Of a DNA stretch of 64,000 nt, positions 1 through 10,623 are shown piece after piece. The notes beneath the pieces were generated by a model. It saw only the letters and a list, made by a program, of their open reading frames with translations, did not search any database and was not told the DNA's origin. Every line of letters starts with the position of its first letter. The stretch's first letter is position 1. Source of the DNA: Tetranychus cinnabarinus (lineage: Eukaryota; Arthropoda; Arachnida; Trombidiformes; Tetranychidae). The DNA lies in NCBI GenBank assembly GCA_022266195.1, contig WHVY01000002.1, positions 7,641,001 to 7,705,000 of the forward strand, given 5' to 3'. The position numbers and the translations under genes are program-made.

Positions 1-589
1 AGTGTTAGAGTTGAGTTTGTTATGATTTCTTTATTCTTACTTCATTGCTAATGGTTATGATTAATCAAATTGGATAATTTAGGCATTTAGATTTGTAATT
101 AATCAATTTCCTGCGGTTGAGACAATTACTAATATCTTTCATAGAGATAGAGCAGCAATAGTCATTGGGGTTCATTGTAATCTATCAGCAATAAGTTTCT
201 GAACCAAAGTCATTTACCGACTTTACGGGAAAGTAAAAATTAACCAATTCTCACAAGCTGATGATTAAATAACAGTCGAAATAAAATAAAGTTAATTTTA
301 TGTAGTGCATGTCTTAAAATCTGTAAATTGAAGGCCAACAAAAGCAGCTAATATGTGAAGAGACAAGAATATTTGATAATAGTTATCATTGGATTAAAGT
401 CGTTGTTTGTCATCAACACACTTCAAATATGATAATTTGCCTTTTTGCATCAGAAACTTAAGTTATTGTCTATTCTAATAAAATTGGTTTATTGGGAAGA
501 GTGCAAAAATATGATCAGCTATATCGAAGTTATCGACTGATAACATAAAAATCGTATGATAACTCATCAAATTCATAGAAATTTTTTTG
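1..589. other. AT-rich sequence, no gene seen
   Basis: I see no open reading frame of note, RNA gene or clear repeat here. It lies downstream of the decayed CSTF1 3' end at 590-775. Confidence 0.5.
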
Positions 590-775
590 TATTTAGAAAA
601 TTTTATACAATATATTTTAAATTTGTTGGTAGATCAGGTTACTTATATCAATATCTTGCTCTATGAGCGCGTTAGAAATGTCAGTGATACAGGCGAATGA
701 ATGAGTTATCTAATAGTATTAAAACGACGAAAGATTAAAAGTTTTTTCTTTAACATTCATTGGATTCAACTGTTT
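590..775 (-). pseudogene. Decayed copy of the CSTF1 3' end
   Basis: Read on the minus strand, this stretch aligns over its whole length with the last part of the intact CSTF1 gene and its 3' flank (about 3490-3680). Shared runs include TTGCTCTAT, GATACAGG and GAATGAATGA, with scattered substitutions and small indels; I judge roughly 75% identity by eye. It matches only the last WD40 strand and the sequence beyond the stop codon, so it cannot make a functional protein. Its 5' edge overlaps the final codons of the chimeric gene at 750-3060. There the stop TAA stands where CSTF1 has a GAA (Glu) codon in its Asp-Ser-Arg-Asn-Ala-Glu segment. It is therefore an old DNA-level fragment of the gene 2.7 kb away. 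Confidence 0.75.
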
Positions 776-3060
776 CATTAACTCCATCTGTAACTTCTGC
801 TTTTGTTGTTGGTGTATCATATGAAGATAATGGTTCTGTAGGTTTGCTGGTAGTTTCAACAGTGGTTTGATCGCCAGAATATTCAGTTGTTGCAGCTTCA
901 CCACTTATGCTAGGTACAGTTGTTATTGTCATTGAAGTAGATGGTAATTTTGTCGTTGAATTTTCCTCGGTTTCTACCTTATATTCAGCTTCCAACCTAC
1001 TAGTTTCTGGTACTTGATTTGACGTTTCATTTGAAATTGTTGTCTTTTCAGTTGATATTCCATCTACACTTGGTGATATCGTACTTGATGAGATTGTAGT
1101 TGTAAATTGTTGGTCATTTTTATTGGGTTGTGCTGTTACTTCCGAAGTTACTGGTGTAATAAGTGTAGTCAATGAAGGATCTGCTACAGGTTTCAAGTTA
1201 TCAATTGGTTCAGAAGTTGGTGTTATTGTTATTTGTGTCGTTGTTTCTTCTTCTTTTTTCTCCATATCCTTTACTAAAGGTTCTTGCGGTGGTGATTCTT
1301 TTATTAATTTATCGTCCATTTCTGCACTGACGGGCACTTTCATTGCAGATATAGTCATTTCATCTTTTCTTATAGAATCAGGTATTGAGACTATTTGTGT
1401 AATAGTTGTGGATGATTTTTCTGTGTTATATTCATCAACGCTCTTTTTCTTAGATGCGAGTTCAGGCGTTACATCGACAGTTGAACGCGCAGTTGAATTA
1501 TCAACAATGTCTGTTCTCGTTGTTGTAATATCTGAAACTGAAGGTTGTAGTGATGTGGGTATCATAGATGGCGATTCAAATGAAGGCTGATTTTCAGTTT
1601 TAATTTCATGAGTATCCATTTTTTCACTAGGGGTGAGTTTTTGTTCAATTGTTGTCCCGATTTGCATGAATCCAGTTGTAGTAGAATATTGGGCTTCAGA
1701 TACAGTCATTGTTGCTGTTGTTTCTGGTTTAGAAAATTTGCTCGAATCCGTCACTTCACTTGTTAATGTGTCTATTGTTACATCTGTCCTATTACCCGAT
1801 GATCCAAAAGTGATACTGGTCGCTTCAACACTGTCAACCTTCGAGGTTGTTGGTTCAATTATTCGTGAAGTTTCAGTTATTTCCATTTCTGTCGTGGGTA
1901 ATCTTTTAACAGTTGTAGCTACAATAAAATTGTGAGAAAAAAATTAGATCACGGTTCATTAACTGTTTCATTTGCTTAAACTTACCATCTGATTCTTCAT
2001 TCAAATTATCTGAGTCTGTTGTGTATTCTTTTACAGTTGTAATATTATCCATTGTTACATCTGCATTACCTGAATTAGAAGATACAGGCATTCGTGTATT
2101 ACTAGAATGAGGAGTTGTTTGACTTAAAATAACAACCCGAGTATCATATCGTTCATTTTCTCCTTGTCTGTTATGACTAGACTCTACTATACTTGTACTA
2201 CCTGTTGGAGTTGCGATAGTTTCTGTTGAATATTCTTTAACAGTTGTCATGTCATCCATTCTTACATCTCCAGTATCAGGAAGGTGCGATTGTCCGTTGT
2301 TTGGAATCTCTGAGGTTAAATGTATTGTAGTAGTTGCTGGTGGATAAAGTCTAGGTGCTTGAGGACCTTGATTTGGATCAACCGGTTGAATATCAATAGT
2401 TGCTGCTTTTTCTTGTGCTAAAAGTTGAGCTTGTCTTTCTTCAGCTTCTTTCTTTTTACGGGCAGATTCTTCTTTCTGGGCTTGTTCCTTTTTTAATTGT
2501 TGATAAGCTTTATCTACCATTGCTTGGAAAGATGCAGGATCAACTGGTTTAATCGAACATCTCTTCTTCATTTCCTCCTGAAATGTTTCACTTGCTTCAA
2601 GAAATTTTCTCTTTTTTACATCAAATTTTTCTTCAATCTGTTGTAATTCAACTTCCAATTTTTTTTGATGAGTTGTCAAAGATTGAACTTGATTTTTCAA
2701 TACTTTCATCCTAGCAGTTGTCACAACAGATCTTACATCAGGTACAACAGTATCGTTAAATATTTCATTTATCAATTTATGATTCCTGGCGAATCTAGCA
2801 CTTGCAATATGTTTTGATGATATATCACCAGTCTCTTCTTCTTCTTCAACACCCTGAAAACTGACTTTACCATCAGTTTGCTTTTGAGGTGATTGTAATC
2901 CTTTGCGTCCATAACGAGCATATGAAACCACTGGTTTATCGAGTGGTTTTGGTGGTTTAACAAGTCTATTGTCTGAGCCCGCACCTCCTCTAGAACCGAT
3001 TTTGACAGGATTGAAACTAGGATGTCCATGAACAGAAGCAACAAACGGATTATAACTCAT
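750..3060 (-). CDS. Chimeric gene: HMG-box-less SMARCE1-like region fused to a mucin-like Ser/Thr-rich region
   Basis: Two exons, 3060-1986 and 1918-750, joined by a 67-base phase-1 intron with GTAAGT donor, give 747 residues. The start is the ATG at 3060; the frame is open a little further upstream but without an ATG. Residues 1-170 match SMARCE1/BAP57, the BAF-complex subunit: the PKPLDKP entry to the HMG box (38-43), then a jump of about 75 residues, then the highly conserved VVPDVRSVVTTARMKVLK stretch (105-122) and a coiled coil to about residue 235. Only the start of HMG helix 1 remains, so the usual DNA contact is missing. From about residue 245 the protein is Thr/Ser/Glu-rich and contains ERYDTRVVILSQTT, nearly identical to the opening of the giant exon of the tenectin-like gene. 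The last residues come from CSTF1-like DNA. There is no signal peptide. Expression and function are unknown; it could be a young chimeric gene or a still-open pseudogene. Confidence 0.75.
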
Positions 3061-3489
3061 ATTAATAGTTGATTTGCTTTTCCGATCAATAGGACAGATA
3101 AACAAAAATAAATAAACAACAATAAAAAAAATGAGATTGATTTAAACAAGAGTGTATGAGACCAAAATACTAATCATTGAAATTCAAAGTTGGAAAGCGA
3201 GACACACAACGCCATCTAGCTATTTGTTCGAGTTGGAAACCGCAAAGCTTTAAATCATGTTATAATATATTTTATCTCACATGAATTGAATCTCTTTAAA
3301 ACGTGATTGGAGATGAGTTTCATCATTAAACTTTATTCAACATTACGATGTAAATGATATTCACTGTTAATAGAAACTAAATTTTCATATAATAGATAAA
3401 ACTTTACTAACAAAAGTTTTTAAGTAGAATCTGTTTTTTTTAATTTTGATTGATAACATGAAGATTATACAATAATTTAGCAATTTAGC
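3061..3489. promoter_or_regulatory. Upstream region of the chimeric gene, downstream of CSTF1
   Basis: No coding sequence seen. It holds AACGCCATCTAG (3209-3220), a motif that recurs near several gene starts in this window and resembles a YY1/Pleiohomeotic core (GCCAT). It should contain both the 3' flank of CSTF1 and whatever drives the chimeric gene. Confidence 0.35.
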
Positions 3490-3520
3490 AATTTAGGAAA
3501 TTTTTATACAATTTATATTT

Positions 3521-5166
3521 CTAATTTGTTGATAAATCAGGTTTCTTATACCAAAATCTTGCTCTATAATCATCTGAGCACGTTAAAAATGCTGGTGATA
3601 CAGGTGAATGAATGAAATATCTAACAGTATTATTATGTCCTAAACTTAAAAGTTTTTGTCTTTCAGCATTCCTTGAGTCCCAAACACAAAGACTAGTTGT
3701 CCGTTCATCAGGAAATAAAACAAAATCTTCTGTATGATTGAAGACTGCTTGAGCTCTATGCATTTGTTTACCCGCTGTACCAGCTCCAGTATATGCAATA
3801 AGACAACGAGACATTGATAATTCCCATAACTTTACCAATGAATCTTTACCAGATGAAAGTATATATTTACCATTACGAGAAAATATAACAGAAGATACTT
3901 CATGACCATCATGAGCTCGTGGAAAATTGTTAATACATCGTGATGATACTCCATCCCAGACTTTTATTTCTCCATCTTTTGAACTTGTAACATAAATTCC
4001 ACCATTATATGAATAATTACATGCAGTTATGGGACCAGAATGTTGATCACTAGGATTAGGTCCAACATAACCCTGACAGGTATTGATATCGTATAAACGA
4101 ACAGTTGGATGTTGTGTTCCAACAAGTAAAAAGTTTCCCGATGGATGGAATGACATACAACGTAATACTGATGCTTCATTGATTGTTTTAAGAGCTCGTT
4201 TAACTGCTGGTTTAGCAAAATCGTAAATTTTTATAGTTAAATCTTGAGATCCAGAAATGAGTAATTGTTCCGTTGGATGAAAAAGTAGACATGTAACTTC
4301 CTCTAAATGATCATATAATGTTCTTATAACAGGATGATGAGCTTCTGGTGTTTGATTAGATTGTGGATCTTCTGATACAGTTCCAATACTTTTTGCAATC
4401 ATCTTTTCAACATCTAATATTTTGATAGAAGCATCTTGAGATCCAGTAGCCACTAATGAACCATCAATATTAAATGCACCAGCTCGACAAGGACCTAAAC
4501 ATAGATGAATTTCAATGTAAATTTAATCTATAAATCTTACTAAATTGTATCTTACTAAAATGTATTATAAAAGCAAAAATTATTTATCATTGTAATATAT
4601 TACCTTTATGAGCAGTTACATAAACAGTTTCATAAGTGCTTGGTTCAGGAGCTGAACAATGAGATTCTGTGTCAAAATCTAAATCAATTCCAGATATTGG
4701 TGGGGCTAATAATGATTCTTGTTCTTTATTTTCTCCTTCAGTTTTTAAACCTAATCCAACCAGATGAGCAAGTCGGTCTGATGGTGGTGATGCCAAATGA
4801 TTCAGATTTAGTTGTATAGCTCCAGACAACTGATGAGCAATTGATTGGTATCCATCATAAAACAGTTGACTATTAAAAGGTGAGATTTATAGTAAATTAT
4901 ACAAATTTATCATTAGTAAATCATTGCATTAATATTAATATAATGTATATTGTATAGATATTGTCATACATGCAGATCTATTGCCATACCGGCAACCCGG
5001 CTTTTCATTTTGGCTCGCTTTCTCATCATATGTTAACACTTTTACAAAAGCTTGGATTGAGTGAAAAAATATATATAAAAAACAGCAATTTTTACCTGAT
5101 CATTAATTTATATAAAGTATCTCGTTCCTTGATTGTTGTCGATTGTTTAGATTGGTGTTGAGACAT
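3521..5166 (-). CDS. CstF50: Cleavage stimulation factor subunit 1 (CstF50)
   Basis: Exons 5166-5096, 4869-4604 and 4494-3521 give 436 residues, close to human CSTF1 (431). CstF50 is the WD40 subunit of the CstF complex, which binds the downstream element of pre-mRNAs and promotes cleavage before polyadenylation in the nucleus. The N-terminal segment (ERDTLYKLMISQLFYDGY) matches the dimerisation domain. GIDLDFD and YETVYVTAHKG precede the first WD repeat. Later motifs include HPVIRTLYDHLEEVTCL, HPSGNFLLVGTQHPT, AVFNHTEDFVLFPDERTTS and LTCSDDYRARFWYKKP, all family hallmarks. The first exon is short and was placed by reading frame and splice signals. The gene looks intact. It lies tandem to the chimeric gene downstream, and a decayed copy of its 3' end lies beyond that. 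Confidence 0.95.
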
Positions 5167-7320
5167 TTTCAATATTTAAATATACTTTGAAAAACACAAT
5201 TATCAATGAGCTATTTATTATTAATTTGAACAATTTCTATTTGTTTATATTGATGATTTGCTTTCAACACACTGTTTTTTTTGCAGCTTAAAAGAGGAAA
5301 ATAGTCTGTAAAGATGTTGACTCTGTATCCATGGATCTATCCTGAAGTGTCTTTACATACCAAATAGTAAAGAGTTCAATATAATTTTAAACTGATTAAT
5401 TATAGTTTTCTTATTAAAATTTATTTATTAGATTTATTTGATTAGAAAGATCATCTTGTATTAAAGTGAACAAAAAGAAAGCATTAAAACACAATAAAGG
5501 TTACTTGGAAAGCTTAAAAAACGCTTCTATTTAAACTCTCTGTTTATCTATGAATAGGAAAGTCATAAGGATAAGGCCTAAAGATATCCTTGTATTTCAT
5601 GGTATTAGCAATAATAGCAGAAACAACAAATATGAACAATATTTAACGATAATATTGAATTAAAATATTGAATTGAAATGAGATAAGTGTAGTTTAAATA
5701 TAGATATTTATATATTGTAAATTTATAGCTTTATTATTTCAACAGATTGTTACAATTGAAGTGTTGTAACCTTTATTTTTAACCGTCACATAGAAAAGGG
5801 CAGAAAATATTTCCGTTGAGAAGTTTGAAAAACTTGTATTAGTACCAACAATTGGCTAGTTTAAGGTTAGGTAGTTAGTTTGTTTGGCATTGGGGTCATT
5901 GAGAAGAGGAGAGAAGGGAAGATATACACAAAGGCATAGAAATGGCTGCCATAGAAAAGGAAAGGAAAGATGATGATGTGAAGATTTAAGGGAAGAGAGA
6001 AGAACGATATTTCATATTCTTCTTTCTTTTACTCTCTCTCCTCTTACCTTGCGGGCTAAGTTGGCAGTTGGCGGGAAAATTTATCCTTAATTACATCCTC
6101 AATGTATTTCCTTTGATGGGAAAATACTAATTAGCAATTGTCGATAACATAGAAATTGCAGTTTCATTGTTTTAACGCTGTCTCAATTTATCTTTTTGCT
6201 TATTTCAAGTCACAATTAGTGACTGAATTTTTGATGGCAGTCATCTAAATGAGCTACTACAGTACATTGTACTTGATTGCTAAGTCACAATCAAAAGATT
6301 TTCAATTAAATACAAGGCCTCTTATCAAGTTTTATCCTGGCTCAGAGGATAAGCAAGATTTCTCCATATTGAAATACTTCTATTTAGACGCGACAGTTGA
6401 GATCTTACTCTTAAAATTGACAGTCTTAGTATTCAAAATGCTTCTCGACTTGTTTCAGCTAAAATTCATTATTTCAAGTCTTCTATGCTTAGAAGCGCAA
6501 CTGCAAATAGTAAAATATTTTGAGTTTCTTCTTAGATTTTTGTTAATTTAAAGAAGGGATAATTAAGAGACAGAAGGTCGTGATAATTAAACTCGATGAA
6601 ATAAACCCAAATTCGCTTTAATTGAATTAAATGAATCAACAGATTGGAGATGAGTAAAGTATTATTATGATCAAAATAATAATATTGAAATTGAGAAATT
6701 GATAGAGGAATTGTCTTGTGTATGGATCTGTGTATGAGTGAAATTTCCTCAGAAAGTGAAGGTTGGGCGGTTTTATATTTGTTTTTGTATTAGAGTAAAA
6801 TGTAACTTAAAGTGATTTTGATTGATAAAAATGAAGTAAACGATTGAGATACGATATTGGGAAAAGACAAAATTGTGATAATAATTCGACGACGGGGAGT
6901 GGTTGAGAGAGAGAACGAGAAAAAGAAAGAGAGAAAAAGGGTCAGACAATCTTGAAGGCGTAAGGAAAATGGATTAGAAATCTAAGGTCTTGAGATTTAC
7001 TCATTTTTGAATGTTTTGAATCCTAATTGTTGGATTGATAAAGTCGACTAAGAATTTACCATCTGCTAATTTATTTTTTTTTAATTGACTTGGGTTCAAT
7101 TGATCATTTCATTTTTTTGTCAACTTCCAAAGTCTTCGATGAATAAGTGGCGACGAATCTGGAGGGATGAAATTAAATGGAAAGTTGATTGTTACATTTT
7201 CAACTCTTTCTTTTTTCTTTCTCTCTCAATCAACGATTATGGTGTTGATCATCGTGTTAAATCATAATGATTCTATTACTGCAAAATACAGATTTCAATT
7301 TTTGTGTTTAAAATGAATGT
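5167..7320. other. Intergenic region without a recognisable gene
   Basis: About 2.1 kb between the CSTF1 start and the HMGB stop. A 100-residue plus-strand open frame at 6249-6551 has no family motif, no supporting splice signals and an ordinary hydrophobic AT-rich composition, so I do not call it. A purine-rich tract (about 5900-6010) and GGCTGCCATAG (5946-5956) are present; nothing else stands out. Confidence 0.45.
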
Positions 7321-8340
7321 TTAATCATCATCGTCATCGTCATCGTCTTCTTCTTCTTCTTCCTCCTCTTCCTCATCTTCATCATCAGAATCGGCTTTCT
7401 TAGAGCTTTTAGCTGATCCTTTAGGTTTTTTGTTCTTGTAAGCATTAGATTCCTAGAAATACAAGAATTAATATAATCAGAAAATAAGAAAATAATATGA
7501 TAAAATTAGTTACAAGATATTAAGACTAGAAAAAAACACAATAAAAATTCAAACAATAAAATGAATAAACAAGTATAGATCATGATTACTAATTAGCAGC
7601 ATGATTCATAAGATTAAAACACAAAAATACTGACCTTTTCATATCTAGCTTTGTCTTTAGCAGCAAGAGCTTCATATTTAGATTTGTCCTTTTCACTGAT
7701 ATTACCCCATCGCCGACCAAGTTCTTTGGCAACTTCACCTACACTAGACTCTGGCATGGTCTCCTTTACCTTTGACCTCTCGTCATTACAGAACCAGAAA
7801 AATGCAGAAAGTGCCCTTTTAGGTGCATTAGGATCCTTTGCCCGTTTCCTCTTTTTACCGCCTTTCTCATTTTTAGAAGGCTTGTAGTCAGCCATTTCTG
7901 TATCATACCGTTTCTTGTCTTTTTCAGCCATTGTATGGAAACGTTGCTTCTCTTTCTCATTCATGGTCTAAAATAGGTAAATAGATAAAGAAAGACAGAG
8001 AAAATTATCAACTACATCCTAAAAAAGGTTTTCTAATAAATAGAAAATTAAAATTTTTTTAAATAAATGCTAAAAAAAGATAACGAAACCAGAAAAGTTG
8101 AAAAAAATGAATACATTTTGTATGGGAAAAAAGAGTAGAGAAGTGCAAAGATACATAAAGGTACAATAGAAAAAAGAAAATGTCTCTTACCTTCCATCTT
8201 TCAGCACATTTCTTTGAGAACTCAGCAAATACCACATTCTCTGAAGGATGTTTCTTTTTATGTTCTTCACGACATGTTTGAACAAAATAAGCATAAGCAG
8301 ACATACGTCCTTTTGGCTTTGAATCACCACCTTTACCCAT
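7321..8340 (-). CDS. HMGB1/2-type high mobility group protein (two HMG boxes, acidic tail)
   Basis: Exons 8340-8191, 7967-7635 and 7452-7321 encode 204 residues. HMGB proteins bend DNA without sequence specificity and act as chromatin chaperones in the nucleus. Box A spans about residues 8-76, beginning at GRMSAYAYFVQTCREEHKKK. Box B spans about 94-161, beginning at KDPNAPKRALSAFFWFCNDE. The C-terminus (182-204) is almost pure Asp/Glu, encoded by GAA/GAT microsatellite-like DNA, as in vertebrate HMGB1. The first intron interrupts box A after the Glu-Arg-Trp-Lys motif and the second follows box B. The gene is divergent from the single-box HMG gene at 9121, 780 bases away, and shares with it a very similar box B. 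It looks intact and of normal family length. Confidence 0.95.
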
Positions 8341-9120
8341 TTTGATAACTTTTTAGATAAATTCAATTAAGTTTCACTTTACAACACAAAATTAAAACCA
8401 AAGAGTAAGATGGAGAAGTATATGTATAAGAGCTGTAGAGACAACCAATAGGATTTAATGCTATTGGTTAAAGCCAGTAAAGCAACCAGTTTTTGAGCTC
8501 CATAGTAACTCATACCCGGTTTTTTCACTTTTTCAAATTTCTCAGCCGTTTAACAAGGCGCCATCTAGTTTTTTGAATTATCACAAATTTCTTGATCACT
8601 GATCACTGATCATTCAACAGCAACAATCAGTTTCACAAAACATGGATAATCAATGTTTTTTAATTTATCGATAAAATTTTGGTTTAATGTTCTCCCAATT
8701 TTAAAACCATTTAAAAACTACTAAAAATATAATAAATAGATGCTAATAATTTACTAATTAATGAACCTTATTTCATCATCAGTTTTCAAAACATTTTTCA
8801 TTGACATCTTGATTTTAATTGTTTAGTTAAATACCAATAATGTTTGAAACTTTTACAACAAAACCTTTTTACAATTTTGTAGTTCAATTGTTCAACAATT
8901 ATTGTAATCTTTAAAGCTTTTAAACACAATAATGGGAAACAATTGTCAAAGACTCCTACCCATAACAATATCGATGTTCAAATCATTATTGAGTTGAAAA
9001 AGAGTTAATTAAACATTGAATTTGAAGCATTCATTTGTTAGTTTTAATTTGTGTGTTTCATCATTGGAAATATATTTTGACTTGTCATTGGAAAAGATTA
9101 ATTGCTTGTTTTGATTAGTG
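8341..9120. promoter_or_regulatory. Divergent promoter region between two HMG genes
   Basis: The 780 bases separate the starts of two head-to-head HMG genes. GGCGCCATCTAG (8557-8568) matches the recurrent GCCATCT motif seen at other gene starts here. Shared regulation is plausible from the layout, but not shown. Confidence 0.4.
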
Positions 9121-9586
9121 ATGGCCAAAGCAAAATCAAAATCCAAAAGAGCCGCTGGAAGTAAAGTTAAACGTCGTAAGCGACGAGGAAGCCGAGTTCA
9201 TCATAAAGTCAAGAAAGACCCAAACGCACCTAAAAGACCTTTATCTGCCTTTTTCTGGTTCAGTAAAGAGTTTCGCTCTAAAATTAAGTCGGAAATATCT
9301 GATGGTGGGGTTACTGAAGTAGCCAAAGAGCTTGGTAAACGTTGGGCCAAAATGGATGAAAAAGCCAAAGCTAAATATGTTAGCCTTGCGGATAAAGATA
9401 AAGAGCGATATGAAAGAGTAAGTTCTGAGTTTTTCTTCCATTTCCATGATAACAAAATCTAATCTATTTTTTGACTTGAATCATTAACAGGAATCTGCTG
9501 GTTACAAAGGAAAGAAATCTAAAGTAATGAAGTCGAAATCTAAAATGCGAAAACCCTCCAAAAAGATGGAATCAGAACACGAATGA
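9121..9586 (+). CDS. Single-HMG-box basic protein, paralogue of HMGB box B
   Basis: Exons 9121-9417 and 9491-9586 encode 130 residues; the start is the ATG at 9121. A very basic N-terminus (Lys/Arg-rich, 1-32) is followed by one HMG box (about 33-100) with KDPNAPKRPLSAFFWFSKEF, nearly the same as box B of the neighbouring HMGB gene, and then a Lys/Ser-rich tail ending in MESEHE. There is no box A and no acidic tail. The box predicts non-specific DNA bending, and the basic arms suggest tight chromatin binding, somewhat like insect HMGD/HMGZ, which also have one box. It sits head-to-head with HMGB, so local duplication of a box B exon followed by divergence is the likely origin. The intron at the end of the box is in the same place as in HMGB. 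Confidence 0.88.
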
Positions 9587-10623
9587 CCGTCAATTCTGGA
9601 ATCAATGAAAGAGAAATAATTTGTCACAGATATTTACTTATGAGAAATTAAAGAAATTTGATTAAAATCTTTGATTGTGTTCCCTTTTCTTCCAAAATGA
9701 ATGTAAGTGCGACATTTATACAAGAGGAAATTTATTTTGGCAGAACAGTAATTTGATACAATAGCAAGTTACGTTTGCTGGTAATTAAGGCGATATTTAG
9801 CATGATAAATAAAAACCATGATTGAACAACTCAATTAGATGAATGGTACAAAGAGATGAAAATTAAGATAAATTATTTTACAATGGAGAAGAAGTCCGAG
9901 TCTATTTCAGATCCCCTTTTACAAAGACCCTGTTATTGTCTGATATTACATTATTGTCAACTATTGTTACCGATTATTTTTTTAGTGGATTTGTAATTTA
10001 CATGATTAATATGAAAATTATCTGAATAGTTTTGGTTGGAAGTTTGATCTAAATTGAATTTTGTGTTCCACTAACCAAGTCTATTGATGAAAATTGAAGT
10101 TGTATAGATATAAGGCATCAGGTTTGCTTTTTGGCACCAAAGTCTATGTAAAACAAACGGGGATTTGACAAATAAGCACAACACTGGATAAATACATTAA
10201 TATATTTATATATGAACCTATTTATATTTTTATATTTATAAAAGGTGAATACAATATGCAACAATGAAAGTTGATTTGAGTTGCTTCTGAATTTAGATTG
10301 GATGGCTTTTGAAGTATTTTGGCGATGAGTGGTGAATTGATGAAGGCGAAAAAAATTGATGAGATGAAATGAAATACAAAAAATAATACAAAATGATCAC
10401 AGTTGGACGGAACAATTGATCCCAGGTGATGAGTGAGTTAATGATGGTCATGAATAATGGTAATGATTAAGATGAGCAATTTAGAAAAGGAAATGGTTGA
10501 AAATAGTAATGACGATGGCTTGACTTGGTTTCTTTTTTCTTTCCCCTTTTAAATAATCAAGATTTGGTGAAAAAAGAAGCAATTAGTAACATTAATTGAG
10601 TCTAGTGGCTATTAAGAGAAAAT
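9587..10623. other. Intergenic region between two convergent genes
   Basis: This lies between the stop of the single-box HMG gene and the stop of the VWC/mucin gene. It contains 3' UTR-like AT-rich sequence and a TATATTTATATA-rich patch near 10200-10245. No gene, RNA or repeat recognised. Confidence 0.45.

Noticed and set aside
3061..3105. Extension of the chimeric protein upstream of the ATG at 3060
   Set aside because: The frame is open but begins with TTG. The ATG at 3060 starts the SMARCE1-like sequence.
6249..6551. 100-codon open frame, plus strand
   Set aside because: Hydrophobic AT-rich composition without a family motif, upstream promoter sign or partner exon.
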